A stretch of 8,465 nucleotides of DNA from Chloroflexota bacterium. Its GTDB lineage: Bacteria; Chloroflexota; Dehalococcoidia; Bin125. This document shows positions 1 through 7,585 of this stretch, piece by piece. The stretch spans positions 1-8,465 of the forward strand of contig JAPUIR010000162.1 in the NCBI GenBank assembly GCA_027296805.1, written 5' to 3'. The notes below the pieces were generated by a model. The model was not told the DNA's origin, did not search any database, and worked only from the letters and a program-made list of their open reading frames with translations. The position numbers and the translations under genes were made by a program. How positions within the stretch are numbered: position 1 is the stretch's first letter; each line of letters opens with the position of its first letter.

Positions 1-1266
1 CCCGTTGCTGAGCCGGGAACGATGCAGATGGATGATCTGGATCGCGGTGTTGTGTTCCCGCTCCTCGACCAGGCGCTGGATGATGCGGGAGGCGACGATG
101 CCACGCCCTCGCAGCAGGACGGTGCCCCCGTTCGCGCGCAAGTCGCGATAGACGTGGTCGTGCTCCTCATAGGCATTGACCACGCGCTGTCGGTCGCCGG
201 TCCGTTCGCGATGCTCGCCCAACTCCGGCAGGAGCTGAATCGCCGGATAGCCGACCGCGAGATGCACGTACCGCGCGCTGAAGACGAGATGGCGTCGGCG
301 CTCATCATCGCTCTGGGAGATGACGGCGAGCAGGCGACCCTCGCGCGACTTGCGGATGGCGCGGATGCGCCCCATCACTAACATGCCGGACCAGCCGATA
401 CGGGCCTCCTCGCGGTCCAAGGAGGCGAACACGTCGCCGCCGCGAGGGGTCCAGGTCTCGCTCAACACGGGCTCGCCGAACACGCCGCGCAGGGGTCGTA
501 AGGCTTGCCAGGGGTGCCCTTTGCGGAACTCGCCCCAGGCTTCCCGCAGCGCGTAGCCGGGGAAGCCCCAGACGTTGTCGGGGCAGCTCTCGGAGTGCGA
601 GCGCAGCCGTTCGTGGTCGGGGATTTGGGAGTTGGCGCAGAGCCGCCGATAGCGAGCGATCGCGTGCTCCTCGTTGCCGACGACCGTGATGTCCTGCGCC
701 TCGACCCCGCAGCAGCGGAGCATGTCTACCCAGGTGAAGCTGCCGACGCCGCCACCGAGCGCGAGAAACTTCACCCGACGGACCTCCACTCCCCGCTCTC
801 GCAGCTCCTCCTCCGAGATCTCCGATTGCTCAAGCAGGTCGGGAGGGACGGTGCCGTCGGCAGGGGCGGCTCGGCCCGCAGGTGCCTCCGCAGGTTCTTC
901 CAGCGCTTGTGTCTGATCGAGGAAGACAGTGGACGATTCGAACGAGGTCGCGACTTGCGTCGCGTCGAGCTCGCCCGCGCTGACACGCAGCGTGGTCGAA
1001 CCGATCCTGATCTCGTCACCGGACTGAAGTTCGACCGCCTCAACGCGCTCGCCGTTGACGAAGACGCCGTTGCGGCTCCCGAGGTCCTCGAGTACGGCTG
1101 CCGCCTCATCGACCCGGATCCGGGCGTGACGGCGGGAGGCCTGCGGGTCGCTGAGGACGATGTCGCAGTCGGCCTGGCGGCCGACTACCAGCTCGCCCAA
1201 CGTCAGTTCCCGGGACTCGGCCCCACCCGAATCGTCCCAGGACAGTTCGAAGCTACTCCCGGCCAT
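1..1266 (-). CDS. FHA domain protein fused to a dinucleotide-binding (FAD/NAD(P)-type) region, 3'-truncated by window edge
   Basis: Reading from an ATG at 1266-1264, the minus strand stays open for 422 codons to position 1, so the C-terminus lies outside the window. The start is fixed by a GGAGG Shine-Dalgarno four bases upstream. Residues about 20-96 form a forkhead-associated (FHA) domain with every hallmark: GR at 29-30, SRRH at 44-47, NG at 66-67 and NG at 71-72. FHA domains bind phosphothreonine peptides. A Thr/Ser-, Glu- and Pro-rich linker (about 100-160) follows. From about 165 a beta strand leads into GGGVGS (171-176), which resembles a Rossmann dinucleotide loop, and a second glycine-rich segment GRGIVAS lies at 387-393. 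A 'NSQIPDHERLRSHSESCPDN'-type stretch (212-231) is Cys/His-rich. I recall similar FHA plus oxidoreductase-like proteins in cyanobacteria but could not check. The reaction is unknown. It is divergent from a Ser/Thr kinase gene, which suggests it reads that kinase's phosphorylation. Confidence 0.88.
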   Translation of the reverse strand, partial: MAGSSFELSWDDSGGAESRELTLGELVVGRQADCDIVLSDPQASRRHARIRVDEAAAVLEDLGSRNGVFVNGERVEAVELQSGDEIRIGSTTLRVSAGELDATQVATSFESSTVFLDQTQALEEPAEAPAGRAAPADGTVPPDLLEQSEISEEELRERGVEVRRVKFLALGGGVGSFTWVDMLRCCGVEAQDITVVGNEEHAIARYRRLCANSQIPDHERLRSHSESCPDNVWGFPGYALREAWGEFRKGHPWQALRPLRGVFGEPVLSETWTPRGGDVFASLDREEARIGWSGMLVMGRIRAIRKSREGRLLAVISQSDDERRRHLVFSARYVHLAVGYPAIQLLPELGEHRERTGDRQRVVNAYEEHDHVYRDLRANGGTVLLRGRGIVASRIIQRLVEEREHNTAIQIIHLHRSRLSNG

Positions 1267-1310
1267 GGTTCCTCCCCGGGATGGTGGCTCACAGAAACCC
1301 GCGCGGACCT

Positions 1311-1340
1311 ATCATGAGGGAAACGACGCATCCGAGTAAA
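1311..1340 (-). promoter_or_regulatory. Weak candidate sigma-70-like promoter for the FHA gene
   Basis: On the minus strand TTTACT (1340-1335) and CATGAT (1316-1311) are separated by 18 bases. Each matches four of six consensus positions. Transcription would start near 1304 and give a leader of roughly 40 bases before the ATG at 1266. It lies in the 177-bp divergent spacer, which must hold the promoters of both flanking genes. The match is weak and the organism's promoter consensus is unknown. I saw no convincing promoter for the kinase gene on the other strand. Confidence 0.25.
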
Positions 1341-1443
1341 GACGAGCGGAATCCCGCGCTCAGCATCGCGCTGGCGTAGAAGCGGGCCAGGACTCATGCT
1401 CAATGCGGGTTGGACCCACGGGGCGGGCGACAGCTAAGAGATA

Positions 1444-4314
1444 ATGGCTGATACACCTCAGCAAGAATATCCGGCGGTTATCTCGCATTACCGGCTCGAA
1501 GCAGAGATCGGCCGCGGCGGGATGGGCTCCGTCTTCCGGGCCACCGACCAGCGCGACGGCAGCGCCGTCGCCGTCAAGCTCCTGAATCGAGAGCTGCAGG
1601 ACGACCCCATGTTCCGCGAGCGCTTCGAGCGCGAGGCGCATGTGGGCGCCTTGCTGCGCTCGCCGTACACCGTGCACCTGATCGACTACGGCAGCGCGGA
1701 GGGCCACCTCTACCTGGTCATGGACTTCGTGGAGGGGCAGTCGGTGCGGGAGGTGTTGCGTAGCGGCCCCTTGCCCGCATCGAGAGCCTTACGCATCGCG
1801 ACCCAGGTGGCGCGGGCCCTGGAGGAAGCGGACGCGCGCGGAGTCGTCCATCGCGATATCAAACCCGACAACGTCATGCTGGGCCCGAACGACTCCGCTC
1901 GCGTGCTGGACTTCGGTATTGCGCGGCAAGCGGGGTCCTTGACCTTGACGGCCGCGGGCGGCTTTATCGGGTCGTTGCCCTACGCCTCGCCCGAGCACGC
2001 GACCGGCACAGTCGATCATCGCTCGGACCTCTATTCGCTGGGGGCGACGCTCTACCACATGCTGGCGGGCCGGCCGCCGTTCAGCGGCGACGCCTTGGAG
2101 GTGTTGGAGCATCATCGCCGCACACCGATGCCGGAGGGCCCCCTGGAGGGCGTGCCGGCAGCAGCCGTGACCGTCGTGGCACGCTGCTTGGAGAAGGATC
2201 CCGCACGTCGCTATCAGACCGCCACGGAGCTCTCCGTGGCGCTGTCGCATGCGGCACGCCTCGTCGATGACGAGCCGAGCCGCCCCCAGGGCGCCGTGGC
2301 GACCGAGGCGGCGGCCGCGCCGACCGCTGAAGAGACGCTGGGCGCCGAAGCTACCGTGGCGGCTGACACAGCGCCGGCGGCTGAGACGGCGTTGGCGACC
2401 GAAGCGGCGCGGGTCGACCTCGCTGCCACGGAGGCGCTGTCGGACGGCGGCCCGACGCTTCGCCTCAAGTCGAGCTCGCACGCGCGTCGACTGGGCCTGC
2501 GCACGGGCGCCATGCACTACACGCTGACCCTATCGAACCCCACGGCGACACCGTTCGAGCCGCACATCGCGGCCTCCGATCGCGACGCCATGTGCCGCTT
2601 CGAGATGCCGGAGTCGGTGATGGTGCCGGCGGGCGAGGAGAAGGAGCTGATCGTCACGGTTCTGCCGCGCCAGCGACGCTGGCGCGGTCCTCCAGTCAGA
2701 CGGGAATTCACCGTCTCGGCGGACGGGGGCTCCGGGCCACCCCTGCGGGTGGACGCCGGCTTCGAAGAGCAACCGCCGCGCTGGCCGATCGCGGGCGGGG
2801 GCACGCTGGCGCTGGGGATCCTCGTGGCGGTGCTCGCGGTGGTGCTGGCCGGAGGCGGCGGGGACGACCCCGCCAGCGTGAGCGATCCATCGTCCGACGA
2901 TGGGACGCCAGTGGCAGAGGGCACCGAACCCGGCGAGGAATCCTCCCAGGAGACCCCCGAGGTCGCGGATGATCAGGAACCGGCGCTGCCCGACGACCCC
3001 GAGCCCGACGAGCCCTCTACGAACGACCCCGAGGAGCCCGCCGTAGAGCCTCCAGAACCGGTCCCCGCAGAACCGGCTTCTCTCATCGCGTTCATATCGC
3101 GGCGGAGCGGCTCCGACAACCTCTATGTCATGGACGGGGATGGATCGAACTTGGTCCAACTGACAGACATGGCGGCCAATGCGCGCGGCCCCGACTGGTC
3201 GCCCGACGGGACGATCCTGGTATTCGCCGCGGACACCGGCGGAGACTTCAACATCTGGACGATCGGCGTCGATGGCAGCGATCTGACCCAGCTCACCACT
3301 CACGAGGCGTTCGATGGGCGGCCGATGTGGTCGCCCGACGGCTCCAAGATCGCATTCGTCTCCACGCGCGGCGGTCCGGGCGACGGGCCAGGGCCGCCGT
3401 CGCACGACATCTTCGTGATGAACAGCGACGGCACGGATCTTCGTCGCATCACCAGTCATCCCGCGGTGGACTTTCGGCCCACCTGGTCGGCGGACGGGCA
3501 ACGGCTCGCCTTTTCGTCTACCCGTGACGGCGGGCTGAACGTCTACATCCTGCCGGCGTCCGGGGAGGTCGACGAAAGCGAGGCGCTGCGGCTCACCCAG
3601 GGCGATTCGCTGGATGGGGAGCCGGCCTGGTCCCCCGATGGCACCCAGATCGCGTTCGAATCGAACCGGGACGGGAACACGGAGATCTACGTGATGAACG
3701 CGGATGGCAGCGATCAGCGGCCGCTCACCACCCACCCCGCCGACGATCTCGAGCCGTCCTGGTCAGCGGACAGCCGTCAGATCATCTTCAGCTCCACACG
3801 CAGCGGCAACGGCGATCTCTACGCCGTGGATGTGGAGTCGGGGCGCTTGGAGCAGCTCACGTCACATCCCGCTTTCGACGGCGATCCGTCGTGGTTCGTG
3901 GGTCGCGAATCCACGGCGGCCGCCAGCAACTACACCGACGCCCTGCGCGCGATCCTGGAATCCGGCGCCGCGGAATTCGAGCCGCTCGCCTTGGCGATCC
4001 AGAACGCGCCAAGCTTCGAGGCTCAAGCCGAAGCGATCGAGGAACTCTGGCCGGATGTGATCGGGATTCAGTCCGCTACTTTACGAGAAGTGGAGGACCT
4101 CGTGCCTCCGAGCCAGTTCCGGGCGGACCACGCGCTATTCGTGGAGGGCTTCCGCAATGTCTTGTCCGCGGACCTGGCACTCATCACGGCAGCGACGACG
4201 CGCGATCCGCAGCAGGTCGCACAGGCGAATCAGTTGATCGCGGAGCTGGTCACGACCTTGGAAGCCGGACTCTCGCCCGAGTTCTTGGTTTTGGTGGACG
4301 CGTTCTTTAACTAG
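1444..4314 (+). CDS. Transmembrane Ser/Thr protein kinase with Ig-like domain and extracytoplasmic TolB-type beta-propeller
   Basis: This is a 956-residue eukaryotic-type (PknB/Hanks) kinase that phosphorylates Ser/Thr on proteins. Residues 16-272 hold the catalytic domain: GRGGMG loop (23-28), ATP-binding Lys45, likely helix-C Glu64, HRDIKPDN (136-143), DFG (156-158), activation-loop Thr167/Thr169, SPE (182-184) and DxxSxG around Asp194. All key residues are present, so it should be active. An Ala/Glu/Thr-rich linker (about 282-330) precedes an Ig-like beta domain (about 337-440), resembling those found in other FHA or kinase signalling proteins. A membrane helix spans about 449-470. An acidic Pro-rich stalk (474-545) leads to a propeller (546-820) with six W-S-x-D-G-like blade motifs at 584, 628, 680, 728, 772 and 816. 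The last 130 residues are helical and unrecognised. With the kinase inside, the propeller lies outside and is probably the sensor. An in-frame TAA at 1435-1437 makes ATG 1444 the first possible start. The ribosome site (AAGAG) is weak. The gene is divergent from the FHA gene. Confidence 0.93.
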   Translation: MADTPQQEYPAVISHYRLEAEIGRGGMGSVFRATDQRDGSAVAVKLLNRELQDDPMFRERFEREAHVGALLRSPYTVHLIDYGSAEGHLYLVMDFVEGQSVREVLRSGPLPASRALRIATQVARALEEADARGVVHRDIKPDNVMLGPNDSARVLDFGIARQAGSLTLTAAGGFIGSLPYASPEHATGTVDHRSDLYSLGATLYHMLAGRPPFSGDALEVLEHHRRTPMPEGPLEGVPAAAVTVVARCLEKDPARRYQTATELSVALSHAARLVDDEPSRPQGAVATEAAAAPTAEETLGAEATVAADTAPAAETALATEAARVDLAATEALSDGGPTLRLKSSSHARRLGLRTGAMHYTLTLSNPTATPFEPHIAASDRDAMCRFEMPESVMVPAGEEKELIVTVLPRQRRWRGPPVRREFTVSADGGSGPPLRVDAGFEEQPPRWPIAGGGTLALGILVAVLAVVLAGGGGDDPASVSDPSSDDGTPVAEGTEPGEESSQETPEVADDQEPALPDDPEPDEPSTNDPEEPAVEPPEPVPAEPASLIAFISRRSGSDNLYVMDGDGSNLVQLTDMAANARGPDWSPDGTILVFAADTGGDFNIWTIGVDGSDLTQLTTHEAFDGRPMWSPDGSKIAFVSTRGGPGDGPGPPSHDIFVMNSDGTDLRRITSHPAVDFRPTWSADGQRLAFSSTRDGGLNVYILPASGEVDESEALRLTQGDSLDGEPAWSPDGTQIAFESNRDGNTEIYVMNADGSDQRPLTTHPADDLEPSWSADSRQIIFSSTRSGNGDLYAVDVESGRLEQLTSHPAFDGDPSWFVGRESTAAASNYTDALRAILESGAAEFEPLALAIQNAPSFEAQAEAIEELWPDVIGIQSATLREVEDLVPPSQFRADHALFVEGFRNVLSADLALITAATTRDPQQVAQANQLIAELVTTLEAGLSPEFLVLVDAFFN

Positions 4315-4317
4315 CCA

Positions 4318-4350
4318 CCGTCTGACGGCTATGCGTGCTCCGTCAGACGG
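4318..4350. terminator. Perfect 11-bp inverted repeat between convergent genes, probable bidirectional terminator
   Basis: CCGTCTGACGG (4318-4328) and CCGTCAGACGG (4340-4350) are exact reverse complements separated by 11 bases. The hairpin begins four bases after the kinase stop codon. Its right arm contains the gdhA stop codon (4345-4343 on the minus strand). It can fold on either transcript. Neither side is followed by a run of T, so it is not a textbook intrinsic terminator. It may instead act with Rho or protect 3' ends. Each arm is also nearly self-complementary (CCGTC-x-GACGG), so it could equally be a protein-binding repeat. Confidence 0.6.
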
Positions 4351-5692
4351 AACCGTGCGCCAGCATCGCATCGGCGACCTTGAGGAAGCCCGCCACGTTG
4401 GCGCCCTTCACGTAGTCCACGTAGTTGTCCTCTTCGCCGTACTCCGCGCAGCGGGAGTGAATCTGGGACATGATGGAGCGCAGGCGCTCGTCGACCTCTT
4501 CGCTGGTCCACTGCAGCCGGAGTGCGTTCTGGGATTGCTCCAGGCCGGACACCGCGACACCGCCGGCGTTGGCCGCCTTGCCCGGGCCATAAAGCACGCG
4601 CGCCTCGTGGAAACAGCTCACACCCTCTGGGGTGGTGGGCATGTTCGCGCCCTCGCTGATGACCTGGACACCGTTGGCGACCAGGGTCTTGGCGTCCGCG
4701 CCATCGACTTCGTTCTGCGTTGCGGAGGGGAAAGCGATGTCGCAGGGGACGCCCCAGGGCCGCTGGCCTTCATGGAAGTCCACGCCAAACTGTTCCGCAT
4801 ACTCGTGGATCCGGCCGTGGCGTCGGGTCTTCAGATCGATCAGCCAGGCGAGCTTCTCGGCATCGATGCCCGCGGGGTCGTGCACGAAGCCCGACGAGTC
4901 CGACATCGTGATGACCTTGGCGCCCATCTCCATCGCCTTCTCCACGGTGTACTGTGCGACGTTGCCCGAGCCCGAAACGACACAGGTCTTGCCGGCCAGG
5001 TCGTCGCCCCGGTGCTGGAGCATCTCGCTGGCGAAGTAGACGGAGCCGTAGCCAGTCGCCTCCGTGCGGATCAGGCTGCCCCCAAACGCGAGGCCCTTGC
5101 CGGTAAGGACACCAGAGAATTCGTTGCGGAGCCGCTTGTACTGGCCGAACAGGTAACCGATCTCTCTCGCACCGACACCGATATCGCCCGCGGGGACATC
5201 GACATCACGCCCGATGTGGCGCGCGAGCTCCGTCATGAAGGCCTGGCAGAAACGCATCACCTCGCGGTCGGACCTGCCCTTGGGGTCGAAGTCGGATCCG
5301 CCCTTGGCGCCGCCCAGCGGTAGCGACGTGAGGGAGTTCTTGAAGGTCTGCTCGAAGCCGAGGAACTTGAGCACGCTCAGCGTGACCGAGGGGTGGAAGC
5401 GGAGGCCGCCCTTATAGGGGCCAATGGCGTTGTTGAACTGCACCCGAACGCCGCGATTGATCTGAAGCTTGCCATCGTCGTCGTCCCAGACCACGCGGAA
5501 GGAGATCACGCGGTCGGGCTCGGTCATCCGTTCCAGGATGCGCGCCTCCTGGTAGTCGGGGTACTCATCCAGGATGGGAATGATCGACTGTGCGACTTCA
5601 TGCACCGCCTGGTGGAACTCGGACTCGTGTGGATTGCGCGCGACCACACGCTCCATGAATTGCTCGATCTCAGCCATATGTTTATCCAGCAT
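4343..5692 (-). CDS. gdhA: Glutamate dehydrogenase, hexameric type, probably NADP-dependent
   Basis: The 449-residue product interconverts 2-oxoglutarate plus ammonium and glutamate in the cytoplasm. This is a direct route of ammonium assimilation. The length matches the E. coli-type small hexameric enzyme (about 447). Visible family features are the glutamate-binding GPYKGGLRFHPSV (91-103, Lys94), PLGGAKGGSDFDPKG (125-139) with the catalytic Lys130, PAGDIGVG (167-174) with the catalytic Asp170, and the Rossmann loop GSGNVA (241-246). SEGANMPTTPEG (346-357) and KAANAGGVAVSGLEQSQN (372-389) follow near the C-terminus. The overall sequence type and MSDSSG after the second Rossmann strand (263-268) favour NADP, but cofactor choice is inferred. 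The start is well supported: AAGGAG lies six bases before the ATG at 5692. The gene begins 30 bp after the stop of the upstream secreted-protein gene, so co-transcription is possible. It converges on the kinase gene and ends inside the hairpin at 4318-4350. Confidence 0.97.
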   Translation of the reverse strand: MLDKHMAEIEQFMERVVARNPHESEFHQAVHEVAQSIIPILDEYPDYQEARILERMTEPDRVISFRVVWDDDDGKLQINRGVRVQFNNAIGPYKGGLRFHPSVTLSVLKFLGFEQTFKNSLTSLPLGGAKGGSDFDPKGRSDREVMRFCQAFMTELARHIGRDVDVPAGDIGVGAREIGYLFGQYKRLRNEFSGVLTGKGLAFGGSLIRTEATGYGSVYFASEMLQHRGDDLAGKTCVVSGSGNVAQYTVEKAMEMGAKVITMSDSSGFVHDPAGIDAEKLAWLIDLKTRRHGRIHEYAEQFGVDFHEGQRPWGVPCDIAFPSATQNEVDGADAKTLVANGVQVISEGANMPTTPEGVSCFHEARVLYGPGKAANAGGVAVSGLEQSQNALRLQWTSEEVDERLRSIMSQIHSRCAEYGEEDNYVDYVKGANVAGFLKVADAMLAHGSV

Positions 5693-5722
5693 CGAAAACT
5701 CCTTCGAACCGCCCAGCCCGCC

Positions 5723-7546
5723 CTATCGCATGTCCCAGCCCACACCAGTGTCCATGCTGAGGAAGACAAGATCTCCGAGAGCGAGGTCCGTCGCTTCCTG
5801 GAGGAAGGCCGGGCTGCCGGGGAAGAACCCCCGCCAGCGACCGACAAGGTCGCGCCAGACCCAAATCGACTGTGCCCTCGCGAGCACGCCCGGACCCAGC
5901 TCATCGACGAGGCTCCCCCCCGCGCCCGTGTAGGAGACGAAGTTGGAGCCGCCCGTGAGCGCAATCGTGCGGCGCACCGGCAGGAGCAGGGCTTGCTGCA
6001 TAACCGCGGTGGCGCTGCTGGCGGTCACGAAGAGGGGGTCGTACAAGCGATAGACCGGGTTCGCGATCTGAGGCACCGCCGGGAAGAACGCCTCGTAGCC
6101 GAAGCCGGTGAAGCGCCACAGCGCTTCGACGCCCTCCCCCCGCCCGACGCCCCCGGGGAACGCCTGGTCGGCGGGGAGGCGCGGCCCCGTGTAGACGATC
6201 GCGTTGAGCCCTTGCCGCAAGGCCTGATCGGGGGCTGGCATCTCGAGAATAATGATCAGGATGTCGAAGTCCACGGTCGTCATGAGGCTGCCGTCGGGCA
6301 AACGCGTGAACTCGGTTGGCGTCAGTCCGCCGGGGTCTTCGATCAGCCAGAGCAGGAACTGGATGTCGATGACGTCAAGCGGCGCCAGGATGATGTCCAG
6401 GGTGAGCGGGATCTTGACCCCATCGGCGTCGGTAATGGAGATGTCGCCTGCGAACGCGAGCGCGAGCGCTTGTGCGACGAGGTCGCGGTCCAATTGGCCA
6501 AGCCGTGGATCGAGGTCGGCGGTGTCGAGTTGCCGGAAACGGATTGTGAGCGGGCCGACCCCATCAGGCAAGTCGCGCAGGCGGAGCGTGATCGCGCCAT
6601 CGCCACTAGTGACTTCAAGGAAGGCGATACCGGATTCGTCGACCTGGAGATCGGAGGCCGGGTCGAGCGTGGTATCGATCCCGTCGATCACCTGGGCGAC
6701 GAGTGTGGTGCACTCCGTCGTGGCGTTCGTGTGGCTCGCGGCGGCGTACTGGGCGTTGCCAGAATACTCGGCTCGCCAGCAGTACGTGCCGGGACCCGCC
6801 AGGAGCGCGGTTGGAACAGATGACGCGCTTCCGTCGACCAGCGGGACTGGCCCGCCGACGAGCTTGCCCGCCGGGGCCACACATCCGCTGGGACCGACCT
6901 CAACCGGATAGCAGAGGAAGAATTGCACTGTGCCGGTCGGGATACCGACGTTCCCGCTCAGGATTGCGCGATCGGTGGCGTCGGTGACCGGGCCCGTGAT
7001 CGTGCCGGCAGGCTGTGCCTCCGTGTCCATGCTGAAGGTCGTAGGCGGGGTCACGGGTTGAACGTTGAAGCACTCGAAAGCGTCGTCCGTGTGGACCGCG
7101 GGGGCGAATCGTGGGCCCCCCGAGTACTCAACGCGCCAGCAGTAGCGCCCCGCGATGCTGGGCGCGGGCACACCTTGCGACACGGCCACCCCGCTCGTGG
7201 TGAGGGGCACCGGCGGCCCGATCTGTTGCCCGAGCAGTTGCGGGCAGCCGAGGCCAGGCACAACCTCCGAGGGACCGCAGAGGAAGAACACAATGTCCCC
7301 CTCGCTAATGGGAACACCATCGATTTCACTAACCGTGGCCTGATCTTGGATCAGGGTGGCCGGCGGCACCGTGCCACCGGGGAAGCTGATCGTCGTGATG
7401 TTGGGCACGGGTAGCGTCTGGGCCGCGGTTCGCGCAGGGCCATCGCCGGCCAGCAAGGTAGCCCAAAGCACGAGGATCCCGAGACCGACGCCGGTCGCGG
7501 CCCCGAGAGCCAGGCGCCGAACGCCGTTTACTGATGGGTAGCCCAC
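5723..7546 (-). CDS. Secreted or membrane-anchored protein with two four-cysteine Ig-like repeats and duplicated C-terminal module
   Basis: I chose the GTG at 7546 because AGGGAG lies seven bases upstream and the product (607 residues) then begins with a normal export signal: VRR (9-11), a hydrophobic stretch 12-33, then a possible cut after Ala42 (TAA/Q). Earlier in-frame starts at 7606 (ATG) and 7630 (TTG) lack ribosome sites and would add about 20-28 polar residues before the signal. Residues about 49-163 and 167-284 are homologous Ig-like repeats. Each carries FFLC...GC...YCWRxEYSG...EC, with cysteines at 90/101/136/159 and 212/222/256/279, so two disulfides per repeat are likely outside the cytoplasm. 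A beta-rich middle (285-440) is unrecognised. Two related modules follow (about 447-509 and 532-598), sharing N-x-V-x-YTG, a Trp-Arg stretch, FFPxxP and a closing L-F/V strand. Such modules occur in surface proteins of Chloroflexota, as I recall. Function is unknown; a surface or adhesion role is plausible. gdhA follows 30 bp downstream. Confidence 0.82.
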   Translation of the reverse strand: MGYPSVNGVRRLALGAATGVGLGILVLWATLLAGDGPARTAAQTLPVPNITTISFPGGTVPPATLIQDQATVSEIDGVPISEGDIVFFLCGPSEVVPGLGCPQLLGQQIGPPVPLTTSGVAVSQGVPAPSIAGRYCWRVEYSGGPRFAPAVHTDDAFECFNVQPVTPPTTFSMDTEAQPAGTITGPVTDATDRAILSGNVGIPTGTVQFFLCYPVEVGPSGCVAPAGKLVGGPVPLVDGSASSVPTALLAGPGTYCWRAEYSGNAQYAAASHTNATTECTTLVAQVIDGIDTTLDPASDLQVDESGIAFLEVTSGDGAITLRLRDLPDGVGPLTIRFRQLDTADLDPRLGQLDRDLVAQALALAFAGDISITDADGVKIPLTLDIILAPLDVIDIQFLLWLIEDPGGLTPTEFTRLPDGSLMTTVDFDILIIILEMPAPDQALRQGLNAIVYTGPRLPADQAFPGGVGRGEGVEALWRFTGFGYEAFFPAVPQIANPVYRLYDPLFVTASSATAVMQQALLLPVRRTIALTGGSNFVSYTGAGGSLVDELGPGVLARAQSIWVWRDLVGRWRGFFPGSPAFLQEATDLALGDLVFLSMDTGVGWDMR

Positions 7547-7553
7547 TGCGTCG

Positions 7554-7559
7554 CTCCCT
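7554..7559 (-). promoter_or_regulatory. Ribosome binding site that decides the start of the Ig-repeat protein
   Basis: AGGGAG on the minus strand lies seven bases before GTG 7546. It is the only good Shine-Dalgarno match near any of the candidate in-frame starts, so it selects the GTG over the upstream ATG and TTG. Confidence 0.6.
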
Positions 7560-7585
7560 AGTCCCGCACAGTCCCCCCGGCTACG

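Noticed and set aside
505..1317. Long plus-strand open frame (270 codons) and a shorter one at 22-381
   Set aside because: Both lie opposite the FHA gene, which has family motifs and a ribosome site. Their products show no recognisable fold and look like antisense readings of high-GC coding DNA.
1410..1443. TTGGAC (1410-1415) with GATAAT (1438-1443 area) as a kinase promoter
   Set aside because: The GATAAT overlaps the start codon and the spacing is about 22 bases. With the alternative TAAGAG the -10 match is only three of six.
2530..3735. Minus-strand open frame of 401 codons inside the kinase gene
   Set aside because: The opposite strand encodes the Ig-like domain, membrane helix and propeller with clear motifs. 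The antisense product is Arg/Gly/Val-rich with no domain.
4331..5323. Plus-strand open frame of 330 codons opposite gdhA
   Set aside because: gdhA is unmistakable on the other strand over this region, so this is a shadow.
5393..6823. Plus-strand open frame of 476 codons opposite gdhA and the Ig-repeat gene
   Set aside because: It spans the ends of two well-supported minus-strand genes and their spacer, and its product is charged, repetitive Arg/Glu/Val sequence without a domain.
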